The notes beneath the pieces are model-generated. The model saw nothing but the letters and a program-made list of their open reading frames with translations. It was not told where the DNA came from and ran no database searches. The translations under genes were made by a program, and so were the position numbers. From JAPLSN01 sp964482955 (GTDB lineage: Bacteria > Spirochaetota > Spirochaetia > Treponematales > UBA12059), in the NCBI GenBank assembly GCA_964482955.1, contig CAYZZW010000009.1, positions 7,984-71,983 of the forward strand: a stretch of 64,000 bases of DNA, written 5' to 3'. The stretch's first letter is position 1. The number at the start of each line of letters is the position of its first letter. Positions 25,160 to 32,903 of this stretch are shown here, piece after piece.

Positions 25160-26218
25160 ATGCCGAAGGTCGCCACGTTCAGAGCCAGCTCGGTCATCTA
25201 CTTCCAGGGTGACTCGAGCGACAGGATCTTCATCCTCCAATCCGGTCAGGTGAGCCTCAACTACACGGACGTGGAGACCGGCAAGGAAATCCACGACCTC
25301 ATCCAGACCGGCGAATTTTTCGGCGTGAAGAGCTCACTCGGCAAGTACGCCCGCGAGGAAAACGCCCTCGTCCTCCGAGACGCGCAGGTGCTCGTGCTGA
25401 CCGTGCCGGAGTTCGAGCAGCTGGCCATGGCCAATACGCGCGTCATCCTCAAGATGCTTAAGGTCTTCTCGAACCAGCTCAGGCGTATCCACAAGCAGGT
25501 CGAGAACCTCCTCGAAAAGCAGGAAGCCGCGAGCCCGGACATGGGGCTCTTCGCCACGGGCGAGTACTACCTCCGCAACCGCATGTACTCCCAGGCCAAG
25601 TACGTCTTCGGCCGCTACCTGACCTACTACCCGGCGGGGAAGTTCGCCGACCGCGCGGGGAAGCTCCTCGAAGTGGCGGAGTCCGCGTTCATGAAGTACG
25701 GCGACGGGAAGGGGCCGGCCCCCGCGATGGGCGGCGGTCCGGGAAGCTCGGCGCCCCCGGCTACGACGCGCCCGGGAGCTCCGGCTGCGGTCTCCGCGCA
25801 GGCGGCCGAACGGAATCCCCAGAACCTCTCGGACACGGCCAAGAGCTACTACAACGCCGTGAGCCTCTTCAGCCAGGAGAAGTACCAGGACGCCTTCAAG
25901 GAGTTCAAGCGCATCGCCGAGAGCGGCGACGACCCGGAATACGTGGCCAAGGCGGCCTACGACATGGGCCGCGCGCTCTTCATGCTCGGACAGTACGACA
26001 TCGTCATCCGGCATTTCACGCAGATGGTGCAGTCGATGCCCAAGCACCCGGACCTCCTCGACATCCTCTACTTCCTCGGGGCGGCCTACGACAAGAAGGG
26101 CGACGCCGAGCGCGCGAAGGGATTTTTCCGCAAGATCCTCTCGATGGAACCCGACGAGGACGCGGCCACGCACTCGAAGGCCCGTCGCGCGCTTAAAAAA
26201 CTGGAAGGGGGCGCCTGA
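25160..26218 (+). CDS. Cyclic-nucleotide-binding-like domain protein with TPR repeats
   Basis: 352 residues. The N-terminal cNMP-binding fold (about 5-120; SSVIYFQGDSSDRIFILQSGQVSLNYTD, GEFFGVKSSLG) lacks the RSA/T phosphate-binding signature, so ligand binding is doubtful. A helical linker follows, then a first TPR pair (GLFATGEYYLRNRMYSQAKYVFGRYLTYYP), a Pro/Gly/Ala-rich flexible linker (about 190-220) and a C-terminal TPR block (KSYYNAVSLFSQEKYQDAFKEFKRIAESGDD..., KGDAERAKGFFRKILSMEPD). The next gene begins on the last base of its stop (TGATG). The pair is of a type I associate with spirochaetes. A likely role is a scaffold that works with the Crp-like partner. Confidence 0.88.
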   Translation: MPKVATFRASSVIYFQGDSSDRIFILQSGQVSLNYTDVETGKEIHDLIQTGEFFGVKSSLGKYAREENALVLRDAQVLVLTVPEFEQLAMANTRVILKMLKVFSNQLRRIHKQVENLLEKQEAASPDMGLFATGEYYLRNRMYSQAKYVFGRYLTYYPAGKFADRAGKLLEVAESAFMKYGDGKGPAPAMGGGPGSSAPPATTRPGAPAAVSAQAAERNPQNLSDTAKSYYNAVSLFSQEKYQDAFKEFKRIAESGDDPEYVAKAAYDMGRALFMLGQYDIVIRHFTQMVQSMPKHPDLLDILYFLGAAYDKKGDAERAKGFFRKILSMEPDEDAATHSKARRALKKLEGGA

Positions 26219-26865
26219 TGGCCGATCTCGCGTCGTTCGCCCGGTTCGCCAAGATCTATCAGCCGGGGGAGATCATCTTCTCCGAGTACGAGCCGGGGGA
26301 TTCCTTCTACCTCATCCAGTCGGGGTCGGTCCGCATCACGAAGATCGTGGGCGACCTCGAGAAGACCATCGACATCCTCCAGCCGCCGGAGATCTTCGGC
26401 GAGATGGCCATCCTGGAGGGCGCGCCGCGCTCGGCCACGGCCGTCGCCGTCAACCAGGTGAAGGTGCTCGAGCTGAACCGCGCCAACTTCGAGGTGCTCA
26501 TGATGGGCAACCCGCAGATCGCGCTCCGCCTGCTCAGGCTCTTCGCGAAGCGCATCTACGACCAGCGCCGCCGCTTCATGATCCTCACGCTCGACGAGCC
26601 GCAGGCGAAGATCGCGGACGTCTTCCTCATGCTGGACGAGACGGGCATGGCCATCGGCGTCGACGCCGAGGCGTCCGAGCGCCGGGAGTTCAAGACGACG
26701 CTCGAGGACGTGGCGCACTGGGCCGGCATGTCGCCGTCGGAAGTGCAGACCATCCTCGGCCATTTCCAGAACCAGCGCCGCATCGAGATGACCGCCGACC
26801 GCATCGTCGTCAAGAACATCAACGACTTCATCCGCTTCGTGAGCACGAAACGGAAGAAATCCTAG
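26218..26865 (+). CDS. Crp/Fnr-like cyclic-nucleotide-binding regulator
   Basis: 215 residues. The cNMP-binding domain (about 1-120) carries the full phosphate-binding cassette PPEIFGEMAILEGAPRSATAVA with the Arg and the SA/T pair, so it should bind cAMP or cGMP. A long C helix (QIALRLLRLFAKRIYDQRRRFMIL) leads to a winged-helix region (about 140-210; EDVAHWAGMSPSEVQTILGHFQNQRRIEMTADRIVVKN) typical of Crp-family DNA binding. It overlaps the TPR gene by 1 nt. An adenylate cyclase at 63.4 kb in the same window could supply the ligand. Confidence 0.9.
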   Translation: MADLASFARFAKIYQPGEIIFSEYEPGDSFYLIQSGSVRITKIVGDLEKTIDILQPPEIFGEMAILEGAPRSATAVAVNQVKVLELNRANFEVLMMGNPQIALRLLRLFAKRIYDQRRRFMILTLDEPQAKIADVFLMLDETGMAIGVDAEASERREFKTTLEDVAHWAGMSPSEVQTILGHFQNQRRIEMTADRIVVKNINDFIRFVSTKRKKS

Positions 26866-26875
26866 AAGAGGCAGT

Positions 26876-26932
26876 CCCGAAACTCCCCGGGTTTCCCGAA
26901 ACGCCCCGAAACGGACCCGCGTTCGACGCGGG
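26876..26932 (+). promoter_or_regulatory. CCCGAAAC repeats and hairpin before aroB
   Basis: Three copies of CCCGAAAC (26876, 26895 and 26905) include the inverted repeat GTTTC-CC-GAAAC. They are followed by a 7-bp CCCGCGT-TCG-ACGCGGG hairpin (26916-26932), which ends just before the AAGGA ribosome-binding site. This is a candidate operator and translation-control hairpin. Confidence 0.35.
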
Positions 26933-26944
26933 AAGGATTCCTGA

Positions 26945-28006
26945 ATGGAAACGACGCGACTCGAGGTGCGCGGCCATGGCGGCCACTACGACTATCTGCT
27001 CGGCGAAGGTCTTCTCGAAGACGAAGTGCCGCGTTTCGTCCGCGAACGCGGCTTCCGGTCGTGTCGCGTCGTCACGGACGAGCGGGTCGCCGGCCTGTAC
27101 GGCGAACGACTCGCGTCGCGCCTGCCGGGCGCCTCCCTCGTCGCGTTCGCGGGAGGCGAAGGAAACAAGAACCTTCGCACGCTCGAAACCGTCTGCGACC
27201 GGCTCGCCTCGTCCGGCGCCGACCGGGGCACGCTCGTCGTGGCGCTCGGCGGCGGCATCCCGGGCGACGTGGCCGGATTCGCGGCGGCGGCCTTCATGCG
27301 CGGCTTGCCGTTCGTGCAGGTCCCCACGACCCTCCTCGCCATGCTCGATTCGAGCGTCGGGGGGAAGACCGGCGTGAACCTGGCGTCGGGAAAGAACCTC
27401 GTCGGCGCGTTCAAGGATCCCCTCGCGGTCTTCGCGGACCTGTCGACCTTGGATACACTGTCCGAGGCGGAAATCCGCAACGGCCTGGCGGAAGCCGTCA
27501 AGTCGGCGCTTATCGGGGACGCGGCGCTGTTCGCGGGCTTCCTGCGCGGCGAAACGTTCGCCATGGATGAAATCGTCGGGCGCGCCGTCGCGGTGAAGAT
27601 CGCCCTCGTGGGGCGGGATCCCTTCGAGCGCGCCGAGCGCGCCTTCCTGAACCTCGGGCACACCTACGGGCACGCGATCGAGGCGGCGTCGGGCTTCCGC
27701 GTCCCGCACGGGCAAGCGGTGGCGGTCGGCCTCGTCGCGGCCGCGCGCCTGTCCGCGGCGCTCGGGGTCTGTCCCCCCGCGCTGCCCGGCGAGGTCGCGT
27801 CCGCGCTCGGGCGCCTCGGTCTGCCCGTCGGCTTGCGCGGGCTCGGCGCGTCCGTCTCTCCCGCCGCGGTCGTCGGGGCCATGGGCGCCGACAAGAAGCG
27901 GGAGGGCGGGACCGTGCGTTTCGTCCTTCTCCGCGCGCCCGGCGATCCCTTCATGGCCGACGCGCCCTCGCCCGACGAACTCGCGAGGATGCTCGAAGAC
28001 GCGTGA
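26945..28006 (+). CDS. aroB: 3-dehydroquinate synthase
   Basis: 353 residues. The second enzyme of the shikimate pathway, converting DAHP to 3-dehydroquinate with NAD and a divalent metal. Hallmarks are AFAGGEGNKNLRTLETVCDRL, VVALGGGIPGDVAGFAAAAFMRGLPFVQVPTTLLAMLDSSVGGKTGVNLASGKNLVGAF (NAD and substrate loops), NGLAEAVKSALIGD, and the metal His in FLNLGHTYGHAIEAA and VPHGQAVAVG. An AAGGA box is 8 nt upstream. It converges on aroC, so two shikimate genes lie tail to tail; their promoters are separate. Confidence 0.96.
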   Translation: METTRLEVRGHGGHYDYLLGEGLLEDEVPRFVRERGFRSCRVVTDERVAGLYGERLASRLPGASLVAFAGGEGNKNLRTLETVCDRLASSGADRGTLVVALGGGIPGDVAGFAAAAFMRGLPFVQVPTTLLAMLDSSVGGKTGVNLASGKNLVGAFKDPLAVFADLSTLDTLSEAEIRNGLAEAVKSALIGDAALFAGFLRGETFAMDEIVGRAVAVKIALVGRDPFERAERAFLNLGHTYGHAIEAASGFRVPHGQAVAVGLVAAARLSAALGVCPPALPGEVASALGRLGLPVGLRGLGASVSPAAVVGAMGADKKREGGTVRFVLLRAPGDPFMADAPSPDELARMLEDA

Positions 28007-28106
28007 GACGGGACCGTCGATACGGAAGGCGGGCGGGGCGCGAAGGCTGACCGAGGCTACGCGCGCTGCCCCGGGCCGGTCGCGGGGTATCCCTGGTTCG
28101 CGAAGG

Positions 28107-29213
28107 TCAGACGCGAGGCCCCGAGCCTCGCGCGAGCGCGTCGCGCGCGGCTTGCGCGAGCGCGAGGTCCGCGAGGACGAGGGCCGCCATCGCCTCGACG
28201 ACCGGCACCGCCCGTATGGCCACGCAGGGATCATGCCGTCCCCCGATCGAGAGCGTCACGAGATCCCCGTTCCAGTCGGCGGTCTCCTGCGGGGCGCCGA
28301 TGCTCGGCGTCGGCTTGAAGGCGACGCGGAACCACACCGTCTCGCCCGAACTGATGCCGCCCAGGGTGCCGCCTCCGTGGTTGGTGGCGGCGCGGAGCCG
28401 TCCGTTCTCGAAGACGAACGCGTCGTTGTACGCCGAGCCCCGGAGCCGCGCCGACCCGAAGCCGAGGCCGAGCTCGAAGCCGCGCGTCGCCGGGATCGAG
28501 AGCATCGCGCCCGCGAGCAGCGCCTCGAGCTTGCCGAAGACGGGTTCGCCCCAGCCGACCGGCACGCCGCGGCACGCGCAGGTGATGACGCCGCCGATCG
28601 AATCGCGCTCGGCGGCCGCGGCGGCGATCGCGGCTTCCATCGCCGCGCCCGCGTCCGCGTCGGGGCAGCGGCAAGGAGAGGCGTCCACGGCGTCGCGCCG
28701 CACGGTGTCGGGATCGACCGGGGGCGCGTCGACGGCGCCGATCGACGAGATCCACGCGACGATGTCGACGCCGCGGCGTTCCTTGAGGAAGATTTCCGCC
28801 ACCGCGCCCGAGGCGACGCGGGCCGCCGTTTCGCGCCCGCTCGCGCGGCCGCCGCCCGAAGGCTGTCGTCCGTATTTCATCGCGTACGTGAAATCGGCGT
28901 GGGAGGGGCGGGGAGCGCCCGAGGCGCCCGCGTAGTCGGCGGGGCGGGTGTCCTCGTTGCGCACGAGGAGCGCGATGGGCGACCCGAGCGTCGCGCCGTC
29001 GTGCACGCCGGAGAGTAACTCGACGCGGTCGCGCTCGTTCCGCGGGCTGACGAGCGCGCCCGTTCCGGGGCGACGCCTATCGAGCCGGCTCTGAATGTCG
29101 GTCTCCGTCAAAGGCAACCCCGGAGGGCACCCGTCGATCACCGCCCCGACGCCGCTCCCGTGCGATTCCCCGAAGGTGGTGACGCGGAAATAATCGCCCA
29201 TGCTGCTCGACAT
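28107..29213 (-). CDS. aroC: Chorismate synthase
   Basis: 368 residues from the ATG at 29213 (MSSSMGDYFRVTTFGESHG); an internal ATG at 29201 is a second choice and GGGG lies just before the first. The FMN-dependent enzyme produces chorismate from EPSP. Signature stretches are FGESHGSGVGAVIDGCPPGLPL, LDRRRPGTGALVSPRNERD, ADYAGASGAPRPSHADFTYAMKYG, SGGGRASGRETAARVASGAVA, and GFELGLGF followed by NHGGGTLGGISSGE and FKPTPSI, then GRHDPCVAIRAVPVVEAMAALVLAD. Length and motifs are complete. Confidence 0.96.
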   Translation of the reverse strand: MSSSMGDYFRVTTFGESHGSGVGAVIDGCPPGLPLTETDIQSRLDRRRPGTGALVSPRNERDRVELLSGVHDGATLGSPIALLVRNEDTRPADYAGASGAPRPSHADFTYAMKYGRQPSGGGRASGRETAARVASGAVAEIFLKERRGVDIVAWISSIGAVDAPPVDPDTVRRDAVDASPCRCPDADAGAAMEAAIAAAAAERDSIGGVITCACRGVPVGWGEPVFGKLEALLAGAMLSIPATRGFELGLGFGSARLRGSAYNDAFVFENGRLRAATNHGGGTLGGISSGETVWFRVAFKPTPSIGAPQETADWNGDLVTLSIGGRHDPCVAIRAVPVVEAMAALVLADLALAQAARDALARGSGPRV

Positions 29214-29611
29214 GCCCCCATTCTCCGTTCCCCCGCCCCCCGCGTCAATGACCGACATAGCCTTCACGGCTACGACACGAAGAGGCCGACTCGCATCGGA
29301 ATGACCACGGAGCGAAGCTTGGCGACTATTCGAGCGTTGACACGGAGATTTGTACCACTGAGATCACGGAGAAGAGGGGGAGAGGGTTTAAGAGGGAAGG
29401 ATAGTTTTGGGGGAAGATGGTCGATCGTTGGCTGAATTGAGTAAGGGATACAACCGACGATATGAAAAACGGTTTTAGCTGAAGCGAACATCCTCCCGCG
29501 TTTCGTCTGGGCGCTTTCCGAAAATCGTTGCGATGCGAAAGCGAGCCATGATCATGTTTGAAATGCTTGCGCGAGGACATGGGTTTGATTTCTGTTCCCC
29601 ATGTTATTGCA
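29214..29611. other. Gene-free region upstream of aroC
   Basis: Contains one half copy of the CACGAAG-type repeat (29304-29402) and otherwise AT-richer unique DNA. Short ORFs across it (for example 29558 onward) do not look coding. Confidence 0.45.
29304..29402 (+). repeat. Half copy of the CACGAAG/CACGGAG repeat with inserted module
   Basis: ACCACGGA is interrupted by GCGAAGCTTGGCGACTATTC and GAGCGTTGA, followed by CACGGAG, then AGAAGAGGGGGAGAGGGTTT as in the 22.3-kb copy. Confidence 0.6.
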
Positions 29612-29835
29612 GAACAAAGCTCGCGGCGATTTGCCGTCCCGCGAACCGTCGTGCGTCGTTACTGGGGACACCCGGCGTCCGATGACGCACCATATGTGAC
29701 CGCCGAGTGGGGCATACAAGTACCCATGACGAATATTGCGAGTACTCTCGCCTATTCGTCATGGGTACTTGTATGCCCCAGGCCCCGGTCCATCCGGTCA
29801 GACACCCGTCCGCCGCACCTTCCCGAATCGCTTTA
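29612..29835 (+). repeat. Hairpin repeat element, copy B
   Basis: Same organisation as copy A. The 27-bp perfect inverted repeat with the identical 17-nt centre is at 29709-29779. The arms differ from copy A by one change on each side, and the changes pair (A29718-T29770 for C22676-G22728). Flanks retain GTTACTGGGGACACCCGGCG and GTCCGCCGCAC, TTCCCG. Downstream sequence leads into the riboswitch promoter. Confidence 0.8.
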
Positions 29836-29984
29836 TCGAAGGTTGCGGTTTATCTGAATCGGGATTGACGTCTTGGCTCGCACAATTCGCGATGGGAAAG
29901 GATGCGCCACAAGTCCCGGCGCATGCGTTGTTCGAAGATTGTATGGTGTTCGTTCGGTATACACACTGGGTACCGGGACGGCAC

Positions 29985-30013
29985 TTGACGAAACGATTGT
30001 GGGGCGGGATGAT
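29985..30013 (+). promoter_or_regulatory. Sigma-70-type promoter of the riboswitch/ABC operon
   Basis: TTGACG (29985-29990), 17 nt, GATGAT (30008-30013). The transcript would start near 30020, just upstream of the first riboswitch element. Confidence 0.65.
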
Positions 30014-30028
30014 GTGAGCAACTATTCG

Positions 30029-30183
30029 AGAGGGCGCCTAGGGTTCCGCGCCGTTTGACGGATTCGATCCGGACGACGGCGGTCATGGCGAAGTACGATC
30101 CGCAGGGACCGGCTTCGAGGTCCGAGCGACGCCGGCGTACGCGACGCGTACCGCGACACCCACCGGAAAAAAGCCGGAGGAAG
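30029..30183 (+). ncRNA. ykkC-class riboswitch (guanidine-I or a ykkC subtype 2 variant)
   Basis: Conserved blocks occur in the right order. CCTAGGGTTCCG is at 30037-30048. A hairpin follows, CGCCGT...ACGGCG (30049-30054 with 30076-30081), enclosing CGGAT-TCG-ATCCG. GGTCCGAG is at 30119-30126. The next hairpin is GTACGCG-A-CGCGTAC (30137-30151). The 3' block is ACACC, then ACCGGAAAAAAGCCGGAGGA (about 30156-30181), the counterpart of the family's GGGAAAAAAGCCCGGGAGA. Deviations (GAGCG for GAGAG, CCGG for CCC/GGG, about 35 extra nt before GGTCCGAG) leave the ligand subtype open: guanidine, ppGpp, PRPP or a nucleotide. Confidence 0.8.
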
Positions 30184-30218
30184 GAGTCTCGACATCCGTC
30201 GGGGCTCTTTTTGTTTTT
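30184..30218 (+). terminator. Expression-platform terminator of the riboswitch
   Basis: A 10-bp stem GAGTCTCGAC/GTCGGGGCTC with two G-U pairs and an ATCC loop, then TTTTTGTTTTT. It starts two bases after the riboswitch 3' block and ends 37 nt before the ABC gene start, so it is placed to control that operon. Confidence 0.85.
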
Positions 30219-30255
30219 CATGACGGAAAGACCCCGCGCATACCGGAGGTTTCCC

Positions 30256-31302
30256 GTGTCCGTCATCGAAGTCGACCGCCTGTCCAAGACCTTCCGCTCG
30301 GCCGTCAAGCCGCAGGGTTTCGCCGCGGGGCTCAAAGCCCTCGTTCGGCCGAGCATACGCGTCGTCGAGGCCGTCAAGGCCGTCTCGTTCTCCGTCGACG
30401 AGGCGGAGGCCGTCGCGTTCCTCGGGCCGAACGGCGCGGGCAAGTCCACCACCATCAAGATGCTCTCCGGCATCCTCACGCCGACCTCCGGCAGCGCGCG
30501 CGTCCTCGGGCTCGATCCGTCCAAGAGGGGCGGGCGCGACCGCAACGCCCTGGCGAAGAGCATAGGCGCGGTGTTCGGGCAGAAGAGCCAGCTTTGGTTC
30601 CACCTGCCGCCCGCCGACAGCTTCCGCCTGCTCGGGGCGGTGTACGAGATCGGAAGGAAGGAACTGGCCGCGCGCACCGCGGAGCTCGTCGAGCGCTTCG
30701 ACATCAAGGACCTCATGGACGTGCCCGTGCGGAAACTGTCGCTCGGCCAGCGCATCCGCTGCGAGATCGCCGCGAGCCTCCTCCACGCGCCCCGCGTGCT
30801 CTTCCTCGACGAGCCGACGATCGGGCTCGACGTCGTCGTGAAGAAGGAGATCCGCGTCCTCCTCGAGGAGCTCGTGAAGCGCGACCGCGTCACCATCTTC
30901 CTCACGAGCCACGACATCGGCGACATCGAGAAGATCTGCAAGCGCGCCGTCATCATCCACCACGGCGAGGTGGTGGTGGACGAGTCGATGAAGGACCTCA
31001 AGCACCGGGCGCTCGCGAAGAAGTACGTCGGCGTGAAGTACGCGTCGCCCGTCGACCTCGAGCTGCCGGGGCTGTCGCCGGTCAAGAAGACCGACGACGC
31101 GGCCCGCTACGAAGTGGACACGCGCGTCCATCGCCTGCCCGAACTCGTGGCGGCCCTGGCCGCGCGCGGGGAGCTCGTCGACCTGACCGTGGAGGACGAG
31201 CCGCTCGAAAACGTGATCGCGGAGATCTTCGCGAGCCGCAGCGCGGGCGACGCCCATGCGGTGACCGCCGCGCTCGGGCGGAGCGGGGGAGGCGAGCCAT
31301 GA
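30256..31302 (+). CDS. ABC-2 type exporter, ATP-binding protein (COG4586-like)
   Basis: 348 residues from the GTG at 30256, chosen because CGGAGG lies 7 nt upstream; ATG 30220 overlaps the terminator end and has no Shine-Dalgarno. The ATPase motifs are complete: Walker A GPNGAGKSTT, Q-loop VFGQKSQLWFHLP, signature LSLGQRIRCEIAASL, Walker B VLFLDEPTIGLD and the H-loop LTSHDIGDIEK. The FGQKSQLWF form and the about 90-residue C-terminal extension are typical of the COG4586 group paired with COG4587/COG3694 permeases. It is the first gene of a three-gene operon under the ykkC-class riboswitch. The substrate is unknown. Confidence 0.93.
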   Translation: MSVIEVDRLSKTFRSAVKPQGFAAGLKALVRPSIRVVEAVKAVSFSVDEAEAVAFLGPNGAGKSTTIKMLSGILTPTSGSARVLGLDPSKRGGRDRNALAKSIGAVFGQKSQLWFHLPPADSFRLLGAVYEIGRKELAARTAELVERFDIKDLMDVPVRKLSLGQRIRCEIAASLLHAPRVLFLDEPTIGLDVVVKKEIRVLLEELVKRDRVTIFLTSHDIGDIEKICKRAVIIHHGEVVVDESMKDLKHRALAKKYVGVKYASPVDLELPGLSPVKKTDDAARYEVDTRVHRLPELVAALAARGELVDLTVEDEPLENVIAEIFASRSAGDAHAVTAALGRSGGGEP

Positions 31303-32102
31303 GCCGCGCCTCCGTCGTCATAAGCAAGTACTGGACCGCCGCGGCGGTGAGCCTCCGCAACAAGACGATGTACCTCGCGAACTACGCGGGGAGCCTCGTC
31401 ACGTACGGCCTCTTCATCTTCGTGTTCTCGCGCATCTGGACGGTCGTGTATTCCTCCAAGGCGGATATCTCCGGCTACACGCGCTCCATGGTCACCTGGT
31501 ACTTCATCGTCGCGGAGCTCGTCGCCTTCGGCTTCGGCAAATTCTATTGGGGGCTCTCGCGCGACATGAAGTCGGGACAGATCGCCTACCAGCTCGGTCG
31601 GCCGTACGGCTTCGTCGCGTACAACTACTTCGACCGCGTGGGGCCGGCGCTCCTCGATACGGCGGTGCTCGCGGCGGAGGGCTTAATACTCGGCTTCCTG
31701 TTCGCGGGTCCGCCGCCCGTCGGAAGCCTGGCCGCGCTTCCCGTCGCGCTCGCGTCGCTCCTCCTGTCCGGCAGCCTGCAGTTTTTTCTCCAGATGACCG
31801 TGTCGCTCACGGCTTTCTGGGTCGAGGAGAACTCGGCGTTCTACTGGATCTACCAGAAACTCGCGCTCGTCGTGGGGACGCTCGTGCCGCTCGAGTTCCT
31901 GCCCCAGGCGATACGGAAGGTCGCGGCGTGGACGCCGTTCGGCTACCTGGCCTATCCGCCGTCGCGCATCCTCGTCGCGTGGGATCCGGGAGAGGCGGCC
32001 CGGCTGATCCTGGCGCAGGGGGCGTGGGTCGTGGCGGCGGCCTTGTTCGCGAAGTTCGTGTTCCGCCTGGGCGCGCGCCGCGTCTCGGTGAACGGAGGGT
32101 GA
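31299..32102 (+). CDS. ABC-2 type permease (COG4587-like)
   Basis: A 267-residue membrane protein with about six helices (NYAGSLVTYGLFIFVFSRIW; ALLDTAVLAAEGLILGFLF; SLAALPVALASLLLSGSLQFFLQ and others) and the cytoplasmic motif YWGLSRDMKSGQIAYQLGRPYGFVAYNYFDRVG, which corresponds to the coupling loop of this permease group. ATG overlaps the ATPase stop by 4 nt (ATGA). It should pair with the next protein as a heterodimeric channel. Confidence 0.9.
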   Translation: MSRASVVISKYWTAAAVSLRNKTMYLANYAGSLVTYGLFIFVFSRIWTVVYSSKADISGYTRSMVTWYFIVAELVAFGFGKFYWGLSRDMKSGQIAYQLGRPYGFVAYNYFDRVGPALLDTAVLAAEGLILGFLFAGPPPVGSLAALPVALASLLLSGSLQFFLQMTVSLTAFWVEENSAFYWIYQKLALVVGTLVPLEFLPQAIRKVAAWTPFGYLAYPPSRILVAWDPGEAARLILAQGAWVVAAALFAKFVFRLGARRVSVNGG

Positions 32103-32103
32103 T

Positions 32104-32898
32104 ATGGGAAGGCTGAAAGCGTACGCGCGCTTCCTCGGGGCCGCCTTCGCGGTGAACGTGAAATCGGTGCTCGAGTACCGCGCGAACTTCATCATGCAGA
32201 CCTTCGGGATGATGCTCAACAACGCCGCCTTCGCGGTGTTCTGGAAGGTGCTCATCGACCGCACGGGCGGCATCGGCGGCTACGGCTTTTCCGACATCAT
32301 GTTCGTGTGGGCCGTCGTGTCGTCGTCGTTCGGGCTGGCGCACGTCGTGTTCGGGAACATCCGCAGCATCTCGGAGCTCGTGCGCGAGGGCGACCTCGAC
32401 TCGTACCTGCTCCAGCCCAAGGACGTGTGGCTCAACGTCGTCGCGTCGCGCACCGTGCCGTCGGCCTGGGGCGACTTCGCGTACGGCTTCGTCGTGGTCG
32501 CGCTCCTGCCGGGCTTCGGCATCGGGCGGCTGGCGCTTTTCCTGTGCCTCGCGATCACCGGCGCGGCGATCTTCGCGGCCGCCTTCGCGGCCATGGAGAG
32601 CCTCGCGTTCTTCATGGGCGATTCGTCCGCCGTCACCGGGGCGCTCACGGAGTTCCTGCTCTCGTTTTCGCTGTACCCGGAGACGGTGTACGATCCGGGC
32701 ATGCGCTGGATCTTCTACACGCTCGTGCCGTCGGGCTTCATCGCGTACATGCCGCTCGCGGCGTTCCGGTCGCTCGACTGGCGGCTCGTGCCCGTTTTGG
32801 TCGCCGCGGCCGCGCTGTACGTCTTCCTGAGCCGCGCGCTGTTCAAGGCCGGCCTCAGACGCTACGAATCCGGCAACAAGATCGGGACCAAAGTGTGA
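32104..32898 (+). CDS. ABC-2 type permease (COG3694-like)
   Basis: A 264-residue six-helix permease that begins 1 nt after the preceding stop. SVLEYRANFIMQTFGMMLNNAAFAVFWKVL forms the first helices; SISELVREGDLDSYLLQPKDVWLNV is the coupling region, which resembles the equivalent region of the sister permease. The remaining helices include LALFLCLAITGAAIFAAAFAAMESLAFF and the C-terminal VPVLVAAAALYVFLSRALFKAGLRRYESG. It completes the exporter. No transcription terminator follows; a CACGAAG element begins 6 nt after the stop. Confidence 0.9.
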   Translation: MGRLKAYARFLGAAFAVNVKSVLEYRANFIMQTFGMMLNNAAFAVFWKVLIDRTGGIGGYGFSDIMFVWAVVSSSFGLAHVVFGNIRSISELVREGDLDSYLLQPKDVWLNVVASRTVPSAWGDFAYGFVVVALLPGFGIGRLALFLCLAITGAAIFAAAFAAMESLAFFMGDSSAVTGALTEFLLSFSLYPETVYDPGMRWIFYTLVPSGFIAYMPLAAFRSLDWRLVPVLVAAAALYVFLSRALFKAGLRRYESGNKIGTKV

Positions 32899-32903
32899 AT
32901 GAA

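Noticed and set aside
29558..30017. Small ORFs in the 29.6-30.0 kb gap
   Set aside because: They cross the hairpin repeat and the promoter of the riboswitch; no Shine-Dalgarno and no protein family.
30137..30151. The 15-bp palindrome GTACGCG-A-CGCGTAC as an operator
   Set aside because: It sits exactly where the second hairpin of the ykkC-class riboswitch is expected, which explains it better.
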